NCBI GenBank assembly: GCA_038212215.1
Contig: JBBQUT010000019.1
Location: 20,062-84,061 of the forward strand
Direction of reading: 5' to 3'
Origin: JALZAI01 sp038212215
Lineage (GTDB): Bacteria > Actinomycetota > Actinomycetes > Mycobacteriales > Jatrophihabitantaceae
Length of the DNA stretch: 64,000 nt
Below, one piece after another: positions 36,171 through 43,937 of this stretch; the first letter of the stretch is position 1; each line of letters starts with the position of its first letter. The position numbers and the translations under genes were made by a program. The notes beneath the pieces are model-generated. The model was not told the origin of the DNA. It made no database searches and worked only from the letters and a program-made list of their open reading frames with translations.

Positions 36171-36182
36171 GCAGCTAGCTGC
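36171..36182. promoter_or_regulatory. Perfect 12-bp palindrome GCAGCTAGCTGC between regulator and peptide genes
   Basis: It lies 24 bp from the regulator start and 45 bp from the peptide start, which makes it the natural binding site for the adjacent regulator. Confidence 0.5.
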
Positions 36183-36226
36183 CAGCCGCTAAATTTGTGT
36201 TTTCGGTATCTGAAGAGGAATCCTAG

Positions 36227-36514
36227 GTGTCGGATGCGCAATCAAGCTCGCTGACCCGGTTGCTGACCGAATCCGGAACGCCGATCCCACCCTCAATTCA
36301 ACGCAAGATAAACGAAACGGACAACCCGGTGGCTATTTCGGTGCGTAAGTTCCTTGCTGTCATCTCACTTGGCGCTGCGCTGAGTGTTGGTGCGCTCAGC
36401 GTGGGCGCGGCGGACGCGAATGCAGCCACGACGGCGGTAGGTGCATCATCGGGTGCGGCGTCGCTGACTGCGGTGCACACCCACCAGGTTCGGCCACTCG
36501 ACTGGTGGTGGTAG
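36227..36514 (+). CDS. Small exported peptide precursor ending in RPLDWWW
   Basis: A 95-aa predicted precursor. GTG 36227 has AGAGG 8 nt upstream. Residues 1-36 are a polar leader (LTRLLTESGTPIPPSIQRK, then INETDNPVA). Residues 39-66 form a signal peptide (RKFLAVISLGAALSVGALSV, GAADANA) with a likely signal-peptidase site after ANA. About 29 residues would remain: ATTAVGASSGAASLTAVHTH followed by QVRPLDWWW. The three Trp at the very end are striking for such a small product. No homologous family comes to mind. Its place next to a regulator gene and the strong terminator after it suggest a signalling peptide; an antimicrobial or surface role is possible. Confidence 0.7.
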   Translation: MSDAQSSSLTRLLTESGTPIPPSIQRKINETDNPVAISVRKFLAVISLGAALSVGALSVGAADANAATTAVGASSGAASLTAVHTHQVRPLDWWW

Positions 36515-36548
36515 CGGCGCCGGTCGGCTGATCGCTGGCCTGTAGCTA

Positions 36549-36614
36549 CCGATCCCGCCCCGCCTGCCGCGTCCGTCGACGTCGTGGCGCTGCGGGCGGG
36601 ATCGGTTATTTTGT
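36549..36614 (+). terminator. Intrinsic terminator after the peptide gene
   Basis: A perfect 12-bp stem, CCGATCCCGCCC (36549-36560) with GGGCGGGATCGG (36594-36605), followed by TTATTTTGT. This is the clearest Rho-independent terminator in the window. It separates the peptide gene from purC. Confidence 0.8.
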
Positions 36615-36667
36615 TAGGGAATCCGATCCGGCTGCGAAGATCGCGGGCATGAGCGAGGATCGTCGCC

Positions 36668-37558
36668 ATGATTGAGGTGCCTGCCGGGCTCACCGCGCTG
36701 CACAGCGGCAAGGTGCGCGATCTTTACCGCACTGAGGACGGCCTGCTCGTGATGCTCGCCTCCGACCGTGTGTCCGCGTTCGACTTCGTCCTGAAAACCA
36801 CCATCCCGGACAAGGGCCGAATCCTTACCGCGCTGTCCGTGTGGTGGTTCGAGCAGTTGTCGAGCGTCATCAGAAATCATCTGATCAGTGCCGACGATCA
36901 GCGGATCCCGGCGCAATGGCGAGGCCGAGCGCTGCTCTGCGCGCCGTTGTCGATGGTGGCGATCGAGGCGGTGGCGCGCGGCTACCTCACCGGCTCGGGG
37001 TTACTCGACTACCGCGAAAGCGGCACGGTCTGCGGCATCGCGCTACCGCCGGGACTGGTCGACGGGGCCCGCCTGCCGGAGCCCATCTTCACACCCGCGA
37101 CCAAGGCCGCGCTCGGTGACCACGACGAGAATGTGTCCTTCGAGGTCGCTGCCGCGGCGGTGGGGGAAGCCACCGCGAGCGAATTGCGCGCCGTCACAAT
37201 GGAGCTGTATGCCCGCGCGGCGGACATCGCCCGCGATCGGGGCATCATCGTCGCCGACACCAAGTTCGAGTTCGGCCGCGACGTGCGCACCGGCGCGCTC
37301 GTGTTGGCCGACGAGGTGCTCACGCCAGATTCGTCCAGGTTCTGGCCGGCCGACCAGTGGCACCCGGGGCAGCCGCAACAAAGCTTCGACAAGCAGTACG
37401 TCCGCGACTGGCTGCTCTCGCCGGCGTCGGGATGGGACCGTGAGTCAGGGACAGCGCCCCCGCCACTGCCCGACGCCGTGGTCGCAGCGACACGCAAGCG
37501 CTACGTCGAGGCTTACGAGCGGCTGACCGGCCGTGCCTTCTCCGACTGGATCGCCTGA
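36668..37558 (+). CDS. purC: Phosphoribosylaminoimidazole-succinocarboxamide synthase
   Basis: A 296-aa SAICAR synthetase, which joins aspartate to CAIR with ATP in purine synthesis. The N-terminus LHSGKVRDLYRTEDGLLVML (ATP loop, Gly-Lys-Val-Arg-Asp) and RVSAFDFVLKTTIPDKG are typical. IVADTKFEFGRD (Asp, Lys, Glu, Gly) and FWPADQWHPGQPQQSFDKQY near the end are family signatures. It is a single-domain form of usual length. Its last 46 nt overlap the convergent MarR gene. Confidence 0.97.
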   Translation: MIEVPAGLTALHSGKVRDLYRTEDGLLVMLASDRVSAFDFVLKTTIPDKGRILTALSVWWFEQLSSVIRNHLISADDQRIPAQWRGRALLCAPLSMVAIEAVARGYLTGSGLLDYRESGTVCGIALPPGLVDGARLPEPIFTPATKAALGDHDENVSFEVAAAAVGEATASELRAVTMELYARAADIARDRGIIVADTKFEFGRDVRTGALVLADEVLTPDSSRFWPADQWHPGQPQQSFDKQYVRDWLLSPASGWDRESGTAPPPLPDAVVAATRKRYVEAYERLTGRAFSDWIA

Positions 37559-38046
37559 CACGGTTCGCCGTCGCATCTCCCGGCGAAGTGCGCCACGACC
37601 TTGTCCCCGATCGAGGTCAGCGCCGCCAGCTCGTCCGCGCCGAGTAGGCCGATGAGGTGCTCGCGCACCGATTCGACGTGGCCCGGGGCGGCTTCGCGAA
37701 TCGCGTCCCAACCGTGCTCGCTGAGCACGACGTACGCCCCGCGCAGGTCATCGCTGCAGCCGGACCGTTCGACCAGGCCGCGCTGCTGCATCCGCGTGAC
37801 GTGATGGGAGAGCCGGCTCGGCGACCACTGCATTGCCGACGCCATCTCGGTGAGCCGGCGCCGCTGGCCCGGCGTTTCGGACAACGAAGACAGGACTAGG
37901 TAGTCAGGCATCGACAGGCCCGACTGCTGGCCGAGGTCGCGCGCGAGCGCCGAATCGACGAGGAGCACCGTCAGCCGGTACGCGCGCCAGGCCGCCTGCT
38001 CCTCGTCACTCAGCCACCGCGCCATCCGATGAGGATAGCGCTTCAT
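37513..38046 (-). CDS. MarR-family transcriptional regulator
   Basis: A 177-aa winged-helix regulator: AAWRAYRLTVLLVDSALARD (dimer helix), RLTEMASAMQWSPSRLSHHV and TRMQQRGLVERSGC (recognition helix and turn), then the wing DLRGAYVVLSEHGWDAI. Two Cys near the C-terminus (RCDGEPCQ) might be redox-sensitive. ATG 38046 has AGG 9 nt upstream; ATG 38025 is an alternative. Its 3' end runs 46 nt into purC on the other strand. It is divergent from the aldehyde dehydrogenase, its possible target. Confidence 0.88.
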   Translation of the reverse strand: MKRYPHRMARWLSDEEQAAWRAYRLTVLLVDSALARDLGQQSGLSMPDYLVLSSLSETPGQRRRLTEMASAMQWSPSRLSHHVTRMQQRGLVERSGCSDDLRGAYVVLSEHGWDAIREAAPGHVESVREHLIGLLGADELAALTSIGDKVVAHFAGRCDGEPCQAIQSEKARPVSRS

Positions 38047-38064
38047 GACGTGTCACCTATGAAG
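38041..38064. promoter_or_regulatory. Inverted repeat CTTCAT-N12-ATGAAG at the marR start
   Basis: Arms 38041-38046 and 38059-38064 flank the ribosome site of the MarR gene and lie in front of the ALDH leader ORF. Possible autoregulatory site. Confidence 0.3.
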
Positions 38065-38115
38065 TGGCCGCTACGAGGTATGCGGATCGGCGCCGCGAGG
38101 TCCAGTATGTGGGGC

Positions 38116-38190
38116 ATGACCGCCCTCCGCTTCGCTCCGGCCGCCGAAGGCCATGCCCATGTGTCATTCGCTCGCGGGGCTCGCTCATGA
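38116..38190 (+). other. 24-codon upstream ORF repeating the start of the next gene
   Basis: ATG 38116 opens a frame whose first seven residues, MTALRFA, equal those of the following dehydrogenase. Its TGA (38188-38190) overlaps that gene's ATG as ATGA. The DNA repeat CATGACSGCCCTCCGCTTCGCT occurs at 38115-38136 and 38186-38207 with one mismatch. It could be a coupling leader or simply a small duplication. Confidence 0.55.
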
Positions 38191-39758
38191 CGGCCCTCCG
38201 CTTCGCTGCACTCCCGCGCATCCTGGCGGACGGTGGCGCCAAGAAGTTGCTGGCCCAGGTGCCGTGCACGTCCGGCGACACCGTGGAGACGTTCGCGCCC
38301 TACAACGGCGAACGGATCGCGGTGCTACCCCAATGCAGTTCGGCCGACGTCGTAGCGGCGTTCGAGCGGGCCCGCGCCGCGCAGCGTGCGTGGGCCGCGA
38401 CGCCGGTGCAGCAGCGGGCGAAGGTGTTCCTGCGGCTGCACGATCTGATCCTGCAGCGGCAGGACGAGATCATGGATCTCATCCAGGCCGAGAACGGCAA
38501 AACCCGCCGCGACGCCTTCCTCGAGGTGGCCGACGTCGCCATCACCGCGCGCTACTACTCCCGCGTCGCCCGTGGGTTGCTGCGCGCCAAGCGCAGGACC
38601 GGGCTGCTGCCAGGCCTTACCGCGACCCGCGAACTGCGCCCGCCCAAGGGCGTGGTCACGGTCATCTCGCCGTGGAACTATCCGTTGTCCCTCGCCGTGA
38701 GCGACACGATTCCGGCCTTGCTCGCAGGCAATGCCGTGGTGCAGAAGCCAGACAACCAGACCGCCCTTACCGCCCTGTGGAGCCTGGCGCTGACCCGCGA
38801 GGCGGGTCTGCCAGCGGACCTGTGGCAACTCGTGCTCGGTCGCGGATCGAGCATCGGCACTGCGCTGGTTGACGGCGCGGACTACCTGATGTTCACCGGG
38901 TCCACCGCCAGCGGCAAGCGTATTGCCGAGCAGGCCGCCGCGCGGCTGATCGGCTGCTCGGCCGAGTTGGGCGGCAAGAACGCCATGCTCGTGCTGGACG
39001 ACGCCGACCTCGACCGCGCCGTCGAGGGCGCCGTACGCGCGTGCTTCTCCTCCAGCGGGCAGCTCTGCATCTCGATCGAGCGGATGTACGTGCAGGACGG
39101 CGGCTACGACCGTTTCGTCCCCCGCTTCGTGCGTGCGGTGCAGGACATGGTGCTCGGCGGCGGCTACGACTTCAGCTACGACATGGGTTCGTTGACGACC
39201 GCCGACCAGCTCGCGGTGGTCACCAAGCACGTCGAGGACGCGGTATCGCACGGCGCGACCGTGCATGCCGGCGGACACGCCCGTCCGGATCTCGGCCCGC
39301 TGTTCTTCGAACCGACGGTGCTGAGCAACGTCACGCCTGCAGCAAGTTGCTTCGCGGGGGAAACCTTCGGCCCACTCGTGTCGATCTACCGATTCACCGC
39401 ACTGGACGACGCGATCGCGCAGGCGAACGACACGGTCTACGGTCTCAACGCCTCCATCTGGACGCGCAGCGTGAGCCGGGGACGTGAAGTCGGAGCCCGT
39501 CTGCGCGCCGGCACCGTCAACATCAACGAGGGGTACGGCGCCGCGTGGGGCTCCGTCGACGCCCCGATGGGCGGGATGGGGGAATCCGGGGTCGGCCGGC
39601 GACACGGCAGCGAGGGCCTGCTCAAGTACACCGAGGCGCAGACCCTGAGCCGGCAGCGACTCGCTAACCTCGCCCCGCCCGGCAAGCTCTCCCAGGAGCA
39701 GTTCGCCAAGATCATGACGCGGTCGTTGGGACTGTTGAAGCGGGTCGGCTGGCGCTGA
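38187..39758 (+). CDS. Succinate-semialdehyde-type aldehyde dehydrogenase (GabD2-like)
   Basis: A 523-aa NAD(P)-dependent aldehyde dehydrogenase. GVVTVISPWNYPLSLAVSDT (cofactor entry), FTGSTASGKRIAEQAAARLI, catalytic Glu in AELGGKNAMLVLDDADLD and catalytic Cys in SSSGQLCISIERMYV. It fits the long GabD2 branch (Rv1731-like, from memory) that oxidises succinate semialdehyde to succinate. Other aldehydes are possible. ATG 38187 lies in an ATGA overlap with an upstream mini-ORF that copies its first seven codons. The MarR gene next to it is a candidate regulator. Confidence 0.9.
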   Translation: MTALRFAALPRILADGGAKKLLAQVPCTSGDTVETFAPYNGERIAVLPQCSSADVVAAFERARAAQRAWAATPVQQRAKVFLRLHDLILQRQDEIMDLIQAENGKTRRDAFLEVADVAITARYYSRVARGLLRAKRRTGLLPGLTATRELRPPKGVVTVISPWNYPLSLAVSDTIPALLAGNAVVQKPDNQTALTALWSLALTREAGLPADLWQLVLGRGSSIGTALVDGADYLMFTGSTASGKRIAEQAAARLIGCSAELGGKNAMLVLDDADLDRAVEGAVRACFSSSGQLCISIERMYVQDGGYDRFVPRFVRAVQDMVLGGGYDFSYDMGSLTTADQLAVVTKHVEDAVSHGATVHAGGHARPDLGPLFFEPTVLSNVTPAASCFAGETFGPLVSIYRFTALDDAIAQANDTVYGLNASIWTRSVSRGREVGARLRAGTVNINEGYGAAWGSVDAPMGGMGESGVGRRHGSEGLLKYTEAQTLSRQRLANLAPPGKLSQEQFAKIMTRSLGLLKRVGWR

Positions 39759-39769
39759 CTCGAGCTCGC

Positions 39770-39775
39770 TAGGCT
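39770..39775 (+). promoter_or_regulatory. -10 hexamer TAGGCT upstream of purS
   Basis: It would start transcription near 39782, with a leader of about 40 nt that includes GGAG (39812-39815). Confidence 0.4.
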
Positions 39776-39821
39776 CGGCTGCAGCGTTGCCTTCCGAACC
39801 CCGACTTCTCTGGAGTTGCCC

Positions 39822-40052
39822 GTGGCCCGCGTGGTCGTCGACGTCGTGCTCAAGCCCGAGATCCTCGATCCGCAGGGCCAAGCGATAGTGGGCGCTCTCG
39901 ACCGGCTCGGCATCGCCGGCGTGAGCGACGTGCGGCAGGGCAAGCACTTCGAACTCGAGGTCGAGGACAGCGTCGACGACGATGCGCTCACCGAACTCGC
40001 CGACACCCTGCTCGCCAACCCGGTGATCGAGAACTTCACGATCCACCGCTGA
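39822..40052 (+). CDS. purS: FGAM synthase subunit PurS
   Basis: A 76-aa small subunit of the three-part formylglycinamidine ribonucleotide synthase (PurS-PurQ-PurL). VVVDVVLKPEILDPQGQAI, LGIAGVSDVRQGKHFEL and NPVIENFTI are the family hallmarks. GTG 39822 is chosen because GGAG is 6 nt upstream; a TTG at 39816 is in frame. It is followed by purQ after 25 nt. Confidence 0.95.
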   Translation: MARVVVDVVLKPEILDPQGQAIVGALDRLGIAGVSDVRQGKHFELEVEDSVDDDALTELADTLLANPVIENFTIHR

Positions 40053-40065
40053 TCGCGCCGACCGG

Positions 40066-40071
40066 TAGCCT
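40066..40071 (+). promoter_or_regulatory. -10 hexamer TAGCCT just before purQ
   Basis: It ends 6 nt before GTG 40078, so purQ may have its own leaderless transcript besides read-through from purS. Confidence 0.4.
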
Positions 40072-40077
40072 GACCGC

Positions 40078-40764
40078 GTGCCGGTTCGCGTGGGTGTGGT
40101 CAGCTTTCCGGGCAGTCTCGACGATCGCGACGCGATGCGCGCGGTGCGCCTCGCCGGCGGCGATGCGGTGCCGTTGTGGCACGCCGACGCGGCATTGAAC
40201 GACGTGGCCGCCGTGATCCTGCCGGGCGGTTTCTCCTACGGCGACTATTTGCGCTGCGGCGCGATCGCTCGCTTCTCGCCGGTGATGGCGGCGGTGATCG
40301 ACGCTGCTCGCGACGGCCTGCCCGTGCTCGGCATCTGCAACGGCTTTCAGGTGCTCTGCGAGGCGCATCTGCTGCCCGGCGCGCTGATCCGAAACCGGCT
40401 GCGCAAATTCGTGTGCAAGCAACAGCGGCTGCGCGTCGAGAGCACCGCATCACCCTGGACGGCCGGGTACCGCGAGGGCGAGGAACTGGTGATCCCGCTC
40501 AAGAGCGGCGAGGGCGCCTACGTTGCGGACGAGCGAACGCTCGACGACCTGGAGGCGACCGGACGCGTGGTCGTGCGCTACCTCGAGGAAAATCCGAACG
40601 GCAGCTATCGCAACATCGCCGGCATCCGCAACGAGGCGGGCAACGTGCTCGGACTGATGCCGCACCCGGAGCACGCTGTCGAGGCGCTGACCGGTCCGGG
40701 CACCGACGGGCTCCGCTTCTTCCTCAGCCTGACCGGAGCCGACGCGGCTGGACTGCAGCGATGA
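40078..40764 (+). CDS. purQ: FGAM synthase glutaminase subunit PurQ
   Basis: A 228-aa class-I glutamine amidotransferase giving ammonia to PurL. The nucleophile elbow is LPVLGICNGFQVLCEA (Cys near 85), and His-x-Glu is in MPHPEHAVE. ILPGGFSYGDYLRCGAIAR is typical of PurQ. Its TGA overlaps the purL ATG as ATGA at 40761-40764, tightly coupling the two subunits. Confidence 0.96.
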   Translation: MPVRVGVVSFPGSLDDRDAMRAVRLAGGDAVPLWHADAALNDVAAVILPGGFSYGDYLRCGAIARFSPVMAAVIDAARDGLPVLGICNGFQVLCEAHLLPGALIRNRLRKFVCKQQRLRVESTASPWTAGYREGEELVIPLKSGEGAYVADERTLDDLEATGRVVVRYLEENPNGSYRNIAGIRNEAGNVLGLMPHPEHAVEALTGPGTDGLRFFLSLTGADAAGLQR

Positions 40765-43085
40765 CGGCGAACGAGGAGATCGTCCCGAACGAAACGATGG
40801 TCGCGAAGCAAGCGATGGGGGCGCAACAATTGGCATTGGACACCGTCGAGGTCGCGGAACGGACACCGGATCAGCCGCAGCCGGCGGCGGAGCTGGGCCT
40901 GCGCGAGGACGAATACCGTCGACTGCACGAGATCCTCGCCCGGCGGCCCACGTCCTGCGAGCTGGCGATCTACAGCGTGATGTGGAGCGAGCACTGCTCG
41001 TACAAATCGTCCAAGATCCACTTGCGGCAGTTCGCCGAGAAGGCACCGAAAACGGATGCCCTGCTGGTGGGAATGGGCGAGAACGCCGGGGTCGTCGACG
41101 TAGGCGACGGCTGGGCCGTCACCTTTAAGATCGAGTCGCACAATCACCCGTCCTACGTCGAGCCGTACCAGGGCGCAGCGACCGGCGTCGGCGGGATCGT
41201 GCGCGACATCCTCACCATGGGCGCCCGCCCGATCGCGGTGCTGGACTCACTGCGCTTCGGCCCCCTGGACGCTCCGGACACGGCGCGGGTTCTGCCCGGC
41301 GTCGTCGCCGGTGTCGGCGGGTACGGCAACTGCCTGGGGCTGCCCAACATCGGCGGCGAGGTGTCCTTCGATGAGTGCTACGCCGGCAACCCGCTGGTCA
41401 ACGCGCTCTGCGTCGGGGTGCTGCGAACCGACGCCATCAAGCTCGCCAAGGGCGACGGGCCGGGCAACTTGATCGTGCTGTTCGGCGCACGCACCGGCGG
41501 CGACGGCATCGGCGGCGCCTCGGTCCTCGCGAGCGCAAGCTTCGAGGACGCAAAACCATCCAAACGCCCGGCGGTCCAGGTAGGCGATCCGTTCGCCGAG
41601 AAGGTGCTGATCGAGTGCTGCCTGGAGATCTTCGCTGCGGACCTCGTCGTCGGCATCCAGGACCTCGGCGCGGCGGGGCTCTCCTGCGCGACGACGGAAC
41701 TGGCCGCAGCCGGCGCGGGCGGGATGGACGTCGACCTCGATCTCGTCCCGTTGCGCGACCCGACGCTCGCTCCGGAAGAGATCCTGATGAGCGAGTCGCA
41801 GGAACGGATGATGGCGGTGGTGACGCCCGAGCACCTCGATGCTTTCCTCGCGCTGTGCGGGAAGTGGGAGGTGACCGCGACCGTCATCGGGACGGTCACC
41901 GATACCGACCGGCTGCGGATGCGCTGGCACGGCGAACTGATCGTCGACCTGCCGCCGCGCACGGCCGCGCAGGAAGCCCCGGTGTACCGACGCCCCGTCA
42001 AGCGCCCGATGGACCAGGACATCTGGCTTGAGCACGACGGGCACCGGCTGCCGCGCCCGCGTGACGGCGCCGACTTGCAGCGGACGCTGCTGCGGATGGT
42101 CGGCTCGCCCAACCTGGCCGACAAGTCATGGATCACCGACCAGTACGACCGCTTCGTGCTCGGCAACACCGTTCTGGCGCAACCCGAGGACGCCGGCATG
42201 ATCCGCCTGGACGAGGCAACCAACCGCGGCATCGCGATCTCAGTCGACTGCAACAGCCGCTATACGCGGCTGGACCCGTACGCAGGGGCGCAACTGGCGC
42301 TGGCCGAGGCCTACCGCAACGTGGCCACGACTGGCGCGCGTCCGCTTGCCGTGTCGGACTGCCTCAACTTCGGCTCACCGGAGGATCCGGGCGTCATGTG
42401 GCAGTTCGCCGAGGCGGTCCGCGGGCTGGCCGACGGCTGCCTGGCGCTCGGGACCCCGGTGACCGGCGGCAACGTCAGCTTTTACAACCAGACCGGGACG
42501 ACGCCAATCCTGCCGACGCCGGTCGTCGGTGTGCTGGGCGTGATCGACGATGTGACCCGACGCACCCGGACCGGGTTCGGCACCGAGGGAGCTGTGATCT
42601 ACCTGCTCGGCCAGACCCGCGACGAGTTCGGCGGGTCGGAGTGGGCACGGGTGGTGCACGGTTTCCTCGGCGGTCACCCCCCGGTCGTCGACTTCGACCG
42701 GGAGCGTCTGCTAGCCGACGTTCTGATCGACTCATCGCGCGACGGCCTGATCGCCTCCGCGCACGATCTCGCTGAGGGCGGGTTGGCCCAGGCGCTCGTC
42801 GAGTCCTGCCTGCTCGGTAGCGCCGGCGCGCGTGTGGTGCTGCCCGAGGGTCAGGACCCGTTTGTCGCGCTGTTCAGCGAGTCGGCCGGGCGCGCCCTGG
42901 TGTCGGTGCCGCGTACCGCGGAGGAGCGCTTCACGAACCTCTGTAGCGCACGCGGGCTGCCGCATGCGCGCATCGGCGTGGTCGACGTGCTGGAGATCGA
43001 CCTGGACGTCCAGGGGCAGTTCGCCGTCTCGCTGCGTGTGCTGCGCCGAGCGTGGCGCGGTGCGCTCCGCGCCCGCTTCAGCTGA
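40761..43085 (+). CDS. purL: FGAM synthase large subunit PurL
   Basis: A 774-aa ATP-dependent synthase of the small-PurL type (about 740 aa is usual), with an N-terminal extension of about 35 residues. Catalytic His and fold signatures: MWSEHCSYKSSKIHL, VTFKIESHNHPSYVEPYQGA, GVGGIVRDILTMGARPIAVL, VGIQDLGAAGLSCATTELAA, and in the second half VSDCLNFGSPEDPGVMWQF and TPVTGGNVSFYNQ. It converts FGAR to FGAM with ammonia from PurQ, bridged by PurS. The ATG is shared with the purQ stop. Confidence 0.97.
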   Translation: MTANEEIVPNETMVAKQAMGAQQLALDTVEVAERTPDQPQPAAELGLREDEYRRLHEILARRPTSCELAIYSVMWSEHCSYKSSKIHLRQFAEKAPKTDALLVGMGENAGVVDVGDGWAVTFKIESHNHPSYVEPYQGAATGVGGIVRDILTMGARPIAVLDSLRFGPLDAPDTARVLPGVVAGVGGYGNCLGLPNIGGEVSFDECYAGNPLVNALCVGVLRTDAIKLAKGDGPGNLIVLFGARTGGDGIGGASVLASASFEDAKPSKRPAVQVGDPFAEKVLIECCLEIFAADLVVGIQDLGAAGLSCATTELAAAGAGGMDVDLDLVPLRDPTLAPEEILMSESQERMMAVVTPEHLDAFLALCGKWEVTATVIGTVTDTDRLRMRWHGELIVDLPPRTAAQEAPVYRRPVKRPMDQDIWLEHDGHRLPRPRDGADLQRTLLRMVGSPNLADKSWITDQYDRFVLGNTVLAQPEDAGMIRLDEATNRGIAISVDCNSRYTRLDPYAGAQLALAEAYRNVATTGARPLAVSDCLNFGSPEDPGVMWQFAEAVRGLADGCLALGTPVTGGNVSFYNQTGTTPILPTPVVGVLGVIDDVTRRTRTGFGTEGAVIYLLGQTRDEFGGSEWARVVHGFLGGHPPVVDFDRERLLADVLIDSSRDGLIASAHDLAEGGLAQALVESCLLGSAGARVVLPEGQDPFVALFSESAGRALVSVPRTAEERFTNLCSARGLPHARIGVVDVLEIDLDVQGQFAVSLRVLRRAWRGALRARFS

Positions 43086-43098
43086 GCGGACGAGAGCG

Positions 43099-43869
43099 AT
43101 GACCGTCCTTGCGTCGCGCATCGATGCGTTCATACAGCAGGCCGAGGTGGCAGCCGACTGGTTGCAGGCGCTGCCGGAGGCGTCCTTCGATGCGTCGTCG
43201 GTCCTTCCCGGCTGGCGGGTGCGCACCCTCGCCGGGCACCTGGTGGTCCTGCAGCGCCGCTTCGCCATGGTGCTGGACACGCGTGCGGCGGGCCCGGCGC
43301 ACTCGATGGCCGATTACGTGCGGGGCTACCCGGCGGCAGCGCAGGACGTCTCGGAGTTGGCACGGGCCGCCGCAACCGGGCCGCCGAGCGACGTGATCGC
43401 CGAGATTCGGGCGGGTGCGGCGCTGCTCGCGGCGCGGGCGGGCGTCGCCGACCGGGTCGCCGTCGAGGGGCGCGGCGGGGCGATCACTGCGCGCGACTGG
43501 GCCGACACCCGGGTGATCGACCTGGTCGTGCACTGCGACGATCTGTCGCGCTCGGTCCCCACGGTGGCTCCGGTGCCGCTCGTACGTGCTGCGCTCTCCA
43601 CCGCCGTTCGTGCGCTCGCCGAGCTGCTCGCCGCGCAGGCGCCCGGCCGCTCGGTCGAGTTGCGGGTTCCGCCGTTCGTGGCAGTCCAGGCGATCCCAGG
43701 CCCGCGGCACACCCGAGGCACCCCGCCGAATGTGGTCGAGACTGACCCAGTTACCTGGCTGCGCCTCGCCACGGGCCGGATCGCGTTCGCCGATGCCGTC
43801 GCCGACGCATCGGTGAGCGCGAGCGGCAATCGGGCCGATCTCAGCGCGTACCTGCCGCTGCTGTCCTGA
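43099..43869 (+). CDS. Maleylpyruvate-isomerase/mycothiol-dependent (DinB-like) family protein
   Basis: A 256-aa member of the actinobacterial MDMPI/TIGR03083-like family. The N-terminal four-helix part (LQALPEASFDASSVLPGWRV, RTLAGHLVVLQRRFAMV) and DTRVIDLVVHCDDLSRSV carry His residues expected to bind a metal. The C-terminal part (PDPVTWLRLATGR-like: DPVTWLRLATGRIAFADAV) is an SCP2-like segment. Family members often use mycothiol, but most are uncharacterised. Its place between purL and purF repeats the mycobacterial order (Rv0807 region, from memory). ATG 43099 follows a weak GAGAG. Confidence 0.82.
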   Translation: MTVLASRIDAFIQQAEVAADWLQALPEASFDASSVLPGWRVRTLAGHLVVLQRRFAMVLDTRAAGPAHSMADYVRGYPAAAQDVSELARAAATGPPSDVIAEIRAGAALLAARAGVADRVAVEGRGGAITARDWADTRVIDLVVHCDDLSRSVPTVAPVPLVRAALSTAVRALAELLAAQAPGRSVELRVPPFVAVQAIPGPRHTRGTPPNVVETDPVTWLRLATGRIAFADAVADASVSASGNRADLSAYLPLLS

Positions 43870-43911
43870 TCGAGCCGCGGTCCTGATCCAGCGCTGTCCT
43901 GATTGAGCGCT
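43863..43911 (+). repeat. Three tandem 16-17-bp repeats between the MDMPI-family gene and purF
   Basis: Units begin GTCCTGATCGAGCC (43863), GTCCTGATCCAGCG (43880) and GTCCTGATTGAGCG (43896). The first contains the stop codon of the upstream gene. The core TGATCGAGC also occurs in the tandem repeat after purF. Confidence 0.8.
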
Positions 43912-43937
43912 GCTGCTCAGCCCGTACAGTAAGTGAC

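Noticed and set aside
38325..40046. 573-codon minus-strand open frame antisense to the aldehyde dehydrogenase and purS
   Set aside because: Its residues are the GC-codon shadow of the sense gene (Arg/Gly/Ala/His-rich, no domain), and the plus-strand product is a clear ALDH.
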